A DNA stretch of 64,000 bases from Chersky-840 sp963848335 (lineage in GTDB: Bacteria > Actinomycetota > Acidimicrobiia > Acidimicrobiales > UBA8190), in NCBI GenBank assembly GCA_963848335.1, contig CAWKDD010000006.1, forward strand, positions 124,001 to 188,000, written 5' to 3'. A program made the translations under genes and the position numbers. Positions 59,248 to 64,000 of the stretch are shown piece after piece. The notes beneath the pieces were generated by a model. It ran no database searches. It saw only the letters and a list, made by a program, of their open reading frames with translations, and was not told the DNA's origin. Numbering within the stretch: position 1 is the first letter of the stretch; each line of letters begins with the position of its first letter.

Positions 59248-60399
59248 ATGGCGAGACGGGTGGCGATCGTGGGGGCGGCGCTGTCGGACTGCGGCCGGGT
59301 CGACGACAAGTCCGCCTTCGAGCTGCACCACCAGGCGACGAGCCGGGTGCTGGCCGACGCGGGCATGTCCCGGAACGAGGTCGACGGGTTCATGTCCCAC
59401 GGGACCGGGGCCCTGCCCCCCATCGAGCTGGCCGAGTACCTCGGGATGGCGCCGCACATCGACTACATCGACTCCACCGGCGTGGGCGGCTCGTGCTGGG
59501 AGATGTTCCTCGAGCACGCCGTGGCGGCCATCGCCCAGGGTCAGATCGACACCGTCCTGCTCTCCTACGGCTCGACGTCGCGCGCCGATCTCAAGCGCAG
59601 GACCCGCACGGCCAACCTCTTCTTCGGCAACCGGGGCCCCATCCAGTTCGACGCCCCCTTCGGACACACCCTCATCGCCAAGCACGCCATGTCGGCCCGG
59701 CGCCACATGCACGAGTTCGGGACCACCATCGAACAGCTGGCCGAGATCGCCGTCTCGGCGCGCTACAACGCCGGGTTCAACCCCGACGCCTACTACCGCG
59801 ACCCCATCACCGTCGAGGACGTCCAGTCCTCGAGGATGATCGCCGACCCCTTCACCAAGCTGCACTGCTGCATCCGGTCCGACGGCGGGGGGGCCATCCT
59901 GCTCACCCACGAGGACCGGGCCCGTGACTGCGCCAACACCCCCATCTGGGTCCTGGGCACGGGCGAGGCCATCTCGCACTCGACCATGAGCGAGTGGGGC
60001 GACTTCACCGAGTCGCCGTGCGTGCGGTCGGGCAAGAAGGCCTTCGGCCAGGCCGGCGTCACCCCCGAGGACATCGACGTGGTGGAGGTCTACGACAGCT
60101 TCACCTTGACGGTGCTGCTCACTTTGGAGGGCCTCGGCTTCTGCAAGAAGGGCGAGGGCGGAGCCTTCGTCGAGGGGGGAACCCTGCGGGTGGGCGGAGC
60201 CCTGCCCACCAACACCGACGGCGGGGGGCTGTCGTCGTGTCAGCCGGGCATGCGGGGGATCTTCCTTCTCGTCGAGGCCGTGAAGCAGCTGCGGGGCGAG
60301 TGTGGCGAGCGCCAGGTCCAAGACGCCCGGCTGGCGGCGGTCAATGCCACGGGCGGTTGGATCTCCTCCACCGGCACCGCCATCCTCGGGCGCGAGTAA
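59248..60399 (+). CDS. Thiolase-superfamily lipid-transfer protein
   Basis: 383 residues, ATG 59248. RRVAIVGAALSDCGRVDDKS opening; STGVGGSCWEMFLEHAVAAI keeps a Cys near the usual position (GGSC) but not the full motif; LHCCIRSDGGGAILLTHEDR and VEVYDSFTLTVLLTLEGLGF are Ltp-type. NTDGGGLSSCQPGMRGIFLL replaces the GHPxGATG His motif, as in the gene at 40311. Either a non-classical thiolase or a retro-aldolase. No DUF35 gene is adjacent; it could use one of the two others. Confidence 0.88.
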   Translation: MARRVAIVGAALSDCGRVDDKSAFELHHQATSRVLADAGMSRNEVDGFMSHGTGALPPIELAEYLGMAPHIDYIDSTGVGGSCWEMFLEHAVAAIAQGQIDTVLLSYGSTSRADLKRRTRTANLFFGNRGPIQFDAPFGHTLIAKHAMSARRHMHEFGTTIEQLAEIAVSARYNAGFNPDAYYRDPITVEDVQSSRMIADPFTKLHCCIRSDGGGAILLTHEDRARDCANTPIWVLGTGEAISHSTMSEWGDFTESPCVRSGKKAFGQAGVTPEDIDVVEVYDSFTLTVLLTLEGLGFCKKGEGGAFVEGGTLRVGGALPTNTDGGGLSSCQPGMRGIFLLVEAVKQLRGECGERQVQDARLAAVNATGGWISSTGTAILGRE

Positions 60400-60423
60400 C
60401 GGCGCCCTTCGCCGTGGCGCCGG

Positions 60424-60852
60424 TCAACCCCGGTCGTCGCGGCCCACCTCGTGCAACGGGGCGGGGCGGACCGCTCGCCGGAGCGCCGGGGCCGGGCGCG
60501 GATCTTCGTCGACGACGTCGTCTCCGTGATCGTCGGCGCGGCGCTGTCCCAGGCCCGCGTCGACGGCGCGGCGCGCCGCCACCGCGACGGCCCACCCCGG
60601 GTGCTCGACGCGCAGGTAGTTCTGGGGACCGACGCGCGCCGGCCGTCCGAACTTCCTCAGCATCCCGAGGCGCACCAGGCGCTCGAGCTCCTTGGCCACC
60701 TCGCCCGAGGAGCTGTAGTCGACGCCCTTGGACGCTTCGGACTGGTTGAAGGCGTCCTTCTGCTTGTGGGCCCACAGCAGGACGCGCAGGCGGATGCGCC
60801 GGCCGAACAACTCCTCGCCATACACGTCGAGAGCGTCCACGAACCTTCCCAT
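60424..60852 (-). CDS. Winged-helix domain protein of unknown role
   Basis: 142 residues. RIRLRVLLWAHKQKDAFNQS, VAKELERLVRLGMLRKFGRP and RVGPQNYLRVEHPGWAVAVA suggest a winged helix with a basic wing; the last 45 residues are Asp/Arg/Pro-rich. No recognised family. Its promoter has ACTACA and ACTAGA half-sites similar to the arms of the nearby 28-bp palindrome, hinting at autoregulation. ATG 60852. Confidence 0.65.
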   Translation of the reverse strand: MGRFVDALDVYGEELFGRRIRLRVLLWAHKQKDAFNQSEASKGVDYSSSGEVAKELERLVRLGMLRKFGRPARVGPQNYLRVEHPGWAVAVAARRAVDAGLGQRRADDHGDDVVDEDPRPAPALRRAVRPAPLHEVGRDDRG

Positions 60853-61033
60853 CCTCTGGACTTCTGCTCTCTAGTTTGTAGTGAGTAGATCGTGAATTGC
60901 CAGAAGAACGGGGAGCCGCGTTCGGAATTGCCCTCCATCCAGGGGAAAGACGGCGCGGCGCACCGACGTGGGACGCCGAAGACCGCGAACTACAATTCTG
61001 TAGTTCGCGGCGAATTTGTCGTTCGTATCGAAC
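60853..61033. promoter_or_regulatory. A+T-richer intergenic region with a 28-bp perfect palindrome
   Basis: At 60983-61010 arms CCGCGAACTACA and TGTAGTTCGCGG flank ATTC. A second palindrome GTTCG-TAT-CGAAC (61021-61033) abuts the aldehyde dehydrogenase stop. A repeat of GAATTGCC occurs at 60893 and 60927. The region separates the aldehyde dehydrogenase 3' end from the winged-helix gene and could be a terminator, an operator, or both. Confidence 0.65.
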
Positions 61034-62515
61034 TCAGCGGGCGGGAAGGGCGATGGCCTTGGTCTCGAGGTACTCCTCGAAGCCCTCGACGCCGTTCTCC
61101 CGGCCCACGCCGCTCTGGCGGTACCCCCCGAAGGGGACGTCGGGCGCGTTCCAGAACCCCCCGTTCACCATGAGGGTGCCGGTGCGGACCCGCCGGGCCA
61201 CGGCCATGGCGCGCTCCTCCGACGCGCTCGTCACCGCTCCCGACAGCCCGTAGATGGAGTCGTTGGCGATGCGCACGGCGTCGTCGTCGTCGTCGAAGGG
61301 GATGACCACGAGCACGGGCCCGAAGATCTCCTCCTGGGCGATGGCCGCCCCCGGATCGACGTCCGCGAACAGGGTCGGCTCCACGAAGTAGCCCTTGTCG
61401 AACCGGGCCGGCCTCGACCCGCCCCGCACCAGGCGGGCGCCTTCGGCCTTGCCCTTCTCGATGTAGCCCATGACCCGGTCGCGTTGCTTGGCGCTGATGA
61501 GCGGGCCCTGGAGGTTGGCCGCGTCCCAGGGGTCGCCGTAGGTGACGCCGGCCATCATGGCGTCGGCCAGCTCCAGGAACTCGTCGTAGCGCGAGCGCGG
61601 CAATAGCAGCCGGGTGGTGATGGCACACCCCTGCCCGGCGTGGGTGCACACGCCGATGGCGCTCACGGCGATGGCGCCGCCGGGATCCGGGGCGTCGTCG
61701 AGGACGATGTTGGCCGACTTCCCCCCGAGCTCGAGGAACACCTTCTTCACCGTGTCCGAGCCCTTGGCCATGATGCGCCGTCCCGTCGCCGTCGATCCCG
61801 TGAAGGTGATCATGTCCACGCGCGGGTCGGTGGTAAGGACCTCGCCCACAAGGTGGTCCGACGACGCCACCACGTTGACCACGCCGGCGGGGATGTCGGT
61901 CTCCTCGGCGATGATCCGGCCCAGCACCGTGGCCGACCACGGCGTGTCGGGGGCGGGCTTGAGCACCACAGTGTTGCCGGCCGCCAGGGCGGGGCCCAGC
62001 TTGGCCAGGTTGAGGTTGAGCGGGAAGTTCCAGGGGGTGATGGCACCCACCACGCCCACCGGCTCGCGCCGCACCAGTCGCCGCTGGGGCTGGCCGAAGA
62101 CGTCGCGCTCGGGGAGCCAGTGCTCGTACTGGTAGCTCACCGGCTTGTCGACCCAGTACGCCAGGTCCTCGATGGGCAGGTCGACCTGGTTGGCATAGGT
62201 GAGGGCGATGGGGCTCCCCACCTCGGCCACCGTGACGGCCCGCAGCTCCTCGATGTGGGCCGCGCCGGCGGCGTGCAGCTGCTCGAGGCAGCGCCGGCGC
62301 AGCTCGGGGTCCGTGGACCACGGGCTGTCGTCGAAGGCGCGGCGCGCCGCGGCGATGGCGGAGCGCATGTCGGCGGCGGTGCCGTCGGCGGTGACGCCCA
62401 GGACCTCCTCGGTGGTGGGGTCGATGTTGTCGAACGCCGCCCCCGAGCTCGCCTCCACCAGCTTGCCGTCGATGAGCAGCCGGGGCTCGCCCTTCACGTC
62501 GTGGGCATCGGTCAT
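61034..62515 (-). CDS. Aldehyde dehydrogenase family protein
   Basis: 493 residues. Catalytic Cys297 in THAGQGCAITTRL, Glu262 in VFLELGGKSANIVL, Asn in ITPWNFPLNLNLAKLGPALA, cofactor loop FTGSTATGRRIMAKG and end motif PFGGYRQSGVGRENGVEGFE. ATG 62515 overlaps the upstream synthetase stop as ATGA. Together they could make an acyl-CoA from an aldehyde by way of the free acid. Closer to betaine/gamma-aminobutyraldehyde-type ALDHs than the one at 32669. Confidence 0.94.
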   Translation of the reverse strand: MTDAHDVKGEPRLLIDGKLVEASSGAAFDNIDPTTEEVLGVTADGTAADMRSAIAAARRAFDDSPWSTDPELRRRCLEQLHAAGAAHIEELRAVTVAEVGSPIALTYANQVDLPIEDLAYWVDKPVSYQYEHWLPERDVFGQPQRRLVRREPVGVVGAITPWNFPLNLNLAKLGPALAAGNTVVLKPAPDTPWSATVLGRIIAEETDIPAGVVNVVASSDHLVGEVLTTDPRVDMITFTGSTATGRRIMAKGSDTVKKVFLELGGKSANIVLDDAPDPGGAIAVSAIGVCTHAGQGCAITTRLLLPRSRYDEFLELADAMMAGVTYGDPWDAANLQGPLISAKQRDRVMGYIEKGKAEGARLVRGGSRPARFDKGYFVEPTLFADVDPGAAIAQEEIFGPVLVVIPFDDDDDAVRIANDSIYGLSGAVTSASEERAMAVARRVRTGTLMVNGGFWNAPDVPFGGYRQSGVGRENGVEGFEEYLETKAIALPAR

Positions 62516-64000
62516 GTCGTGGTCGTCTCCTTCATGCGCTCGGCGCGCAGTCTCGTCTTGAGGACCTTGCCATTGGGCTCGCGCGGCAGCTCGTCGACGA
62601 ACTCCACGGTCCGGGGGATCTTGAAGTCCGCCAGGCGCCCCGCCAGCCGGGCCGTGAGCGATTCGGCGTCGCGCGGCACGCCGGGGCGCAGTTCCACCAC
62701 GGCGTGCACCTTCTGGCCCATGCGCTCGTCGGGCAGCCCGATCACGGCCGCGTCCACCACGTCGTCGTCCTCGATGAGCGCGGCCTCGACCTCGGCCGGA
62801 TAGACGTTGACGCCCCCGCTGATGATGAGGTCGGTGCGGCGGTCGGCGAGGAAGAGGTAGCCGTCTTCGTCGAGCCACCCCATGTCCCCCACCGTGAAGT
62901 AGTCGTCGTGCCAGGCCGTCTCGGTCTTGTCGGGCGCGTTGTGGTAGCGGAACCGCTGGCCGGCGAACGACGACACGTACACCGACCCCACCTCGCCGGG
63001 GCCGAGCACCGCTCCTTCCTCGTCCACGATCCGCACCGACAGGCCGGGGAAGGGCCGGCCCACGCTGCCGGGCTTGGCCAGCCACTCCTCGGGGGAGATG
63101 ACCGACGCCATCCCCTCGCTGGCGCCGTAGTACTCCCACACGGTGCCCGGGGGGAACACCTCGATGATCCTGCGCTTCACCGGCACCGGGCACGGCGCGG
63201 CGGCATGGAGGACCTTGCGCACACTGGAGCGGTCATAGGCGCGCCAGTCGACCTCCAGGATGCGGATGAAGTTGGCCGGGACCATCTGGGCCGTGGTCAC
63301 CCGCTCGGCCTCGATGAGCCTCATGCACTCCGACGCGTCCCACTTGGGCATGATCACGACCGTGCCCCCCTCGCCCAGGCTCATGAGGGCGTAGGCGCTG
63401 GGCGCGGTGTGGTACATGGGGCCGCACATGAGATGGACGTCGTCGGGCCCGAACCCCCAGAAGCTGGCGAAGGGGTTGGGCGGGGTGTGGCGGGCGGCGA
63501 GGGGGGCGGCGCGCGCGATCCCCTTAGGACGTCCCGTGGTGCCCGACGTGTAGGTCATGGCGATCACCGGGGTGCCGAGGAAGTCCCCGGTGGGGGGGTC
63601 GTCGCGCCCCTCGGCCAGCGCCTTGGACAGCTCCGGGCCGGTGACGTCGAGCTCGGCCGCCCCGGCCTGGGCGGCAGCGGCCCGGGCCACGGGCGACCCG
63701 TCGTGCACCAGCACGGCGGCCCCGGAGTCCTCGACCATGTAGGCCACCTCGCCCTCGGTCAACCGGGTCGAGACCGGCACCACCAGGGCGCCCAGGCGCG
63801 TGGCGCCGTGCCAGAGGGCGAAGCCCTCGGCGCTGTTGCCGAGCATCACCGCCACGCGGTCCCCGGGGCGCGACGCGTAAGGGGCCAAGGCGTGGGCGGC
63901 GGCGTTGGCCGCCGCGTCGAGCTCGGCGAAGCTCGTCCGCCGATGGCCCAACACCAGTGCCACCCGATCCGGGTCGGCCCGGGCCACCCCTGCCAGTCCC
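62512..64000 (-). CDS. AMP-dependent acyl-CoA synthetase (5' end cut by window edge)
   Basis: At least 491 residues; the frame stays open to the right edge, so the first codons are probably outside, and GTG 63987 is only the first possible start inside. MTYTSGTTGRPKGIARA (ATP loop), YYGASEGMASVISPEEWLAK (A5), YFTVGDMGWLDEDGYLFLAD (A7), RRTDLIISGGVNVYPAEVEA (A8) and LPREPNGKVLKTRLRAERM with the catalytic Lys. Complete active site. Coupled to the aldehyde dehydrogenase by ATGA. Confidence 0.92.
   Translation of the reverse strand, partial: GLAGVARADPDRVALVLGHRRTSFAELDAAANAAAHALAPYASRPGDRVAVMLGNSAEGFALWHGATRLGALVVPVSTRLTEGEVAYMVEDSGAAVLVHDGSPVARAAAAQAGAAELDVTGPELSKALAEGRDDPPTGDFLGTPVIAMTYTSGTTGRPKGIARAAPLAARHTPPNPFASFWGFGPDDVHLMCGPMYHTAPSAYALMSLGEGGTVVIMPKWDASECMRLIEAERVTTAQMVPANFIRILEVDWRAYDRSSVRKVLHAAAPCPVPVKRRIIEVFPPGTVWEYYGASEGMASVISPEEWLAKPGSVGRPFPGLSVRIVDEEGAVLGPGEVGSVYVSSFAGQRFRYHNAPDKTETAWHDDYFTVGDMGWLDEDGYLFLADRRTDLIISGGVNVYPAEVEAALIEDDDVVDAAVIGLPDERMGQKVHAVVELRPGVPRDAESLTARLAGRLADFKIPRTVEFVDELPREPNGKVLKTRLRAERMKETTTT

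Noticed and set aside
1..64000. tRNA or rRNA genes, insertion sequences, prophage, integrase or attachment sites
   Set aside because: None recognised by eye; every stretch longer than about 300 bases is accounted for by a catabolic, transport or regulatory gene.

Overview
The window is G+C-rich (by eye about 70%) double-stranded bacterial DNA with no rRNA, tRNA, phage, IS or CRISPR that I could see. Codon use, GTG starts, GTGA/ATGA stop-start overlaps and the dense set of acyl-CoA genes point to an actinobacterium. The protein mix (many amidohydrolase-2 proteins, lipid-transfer-type thiolases with DUF35 partners, DUF2889, tandem CaiB) resembles Acidimicrobiia-like or mycobacterial-type lipid and steroid degraders. 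That placement is inference; no marker gene is present.

Layout. 1-3.3 kb: a LivH-LivM fusion and a LivK lipoprotein of an ABC importer. 3.5-10.8 kb: a fused CoA-transferase, crotonase, acyl-CoA dehydrogenase (ACAD) and two divergent acyl-CoA synthetases. 10.8-13.6 kb: a PadR regulator with a two-gene ABC exporter. 13.7-20.5 kb: divergent ACADs, crotonase, CaiB CoA-transferase, zinc alcohol dehydrogenase and TetR. 20.5-25.9 kb: AhpD-like protein, FGGY kinase with divergent 2-hydroxyacid dehydrogenase, ACAD, ArsR-SRPBCC-YCII. 25.9-34.1 kb (minus): a tightly coupled operon of aldehyde dehydrogenase, D-aminoacylase-like amidohydrolase, alcohol dehydrogenase, two amidohydrolase-2 proteins, a membrane protein, apt and a SnoaL-like protein. 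34.2-38.9 kb (plus): divergent TetR, two more amidohydrolase-2 proteins and a synthetase. 38.9-45.8 kb: SDR, DUF35/thiolase-like pair, ACAD, PaaK-like ligase, synthetase. 45.8-53.2 kb (minus): ACAD, NDP-forming acyl-CoA synthetase, two SDRs, amidohydrolase-2, crotonase. 53.3-60.4 kb: DUF35, thiolase, tandem CaiB, RibH-like protein, DUF2889, thiolase-like protein. 60.4-64 kb: winged-helix protein, aldehyde dehydrogenase and a synthetase running off the right edge.

Together the genes describe uptake, CoA activation, dehydrogenation, hydration, oxidation and thiolytic or retro-aldol cleavage of branched or cyclic carboxylic acids (steroid, terpenoid or aromatic side chains are candidates). The substrate cannot be fixed from sequence.

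The most interesting signal is non-coding. A palindrome CTGAC-N6-GTCAG (five perfect, four with one mismatch) sits at nine promoter regions, six of them between divergent catabolic genes, and probably defines one regulon. A separate KstR-type site (TAGAAC-N2-GTTCTA) precedes the RibH-like gene. A second recurring oddity is short tandem repeats beginning at or just after stop codons at eight loci, each with a different unit. Several genes, mostly in the first 9 kb, have broken reading frames. At least one break falls in a homopolymer, so assembly errors are likely.
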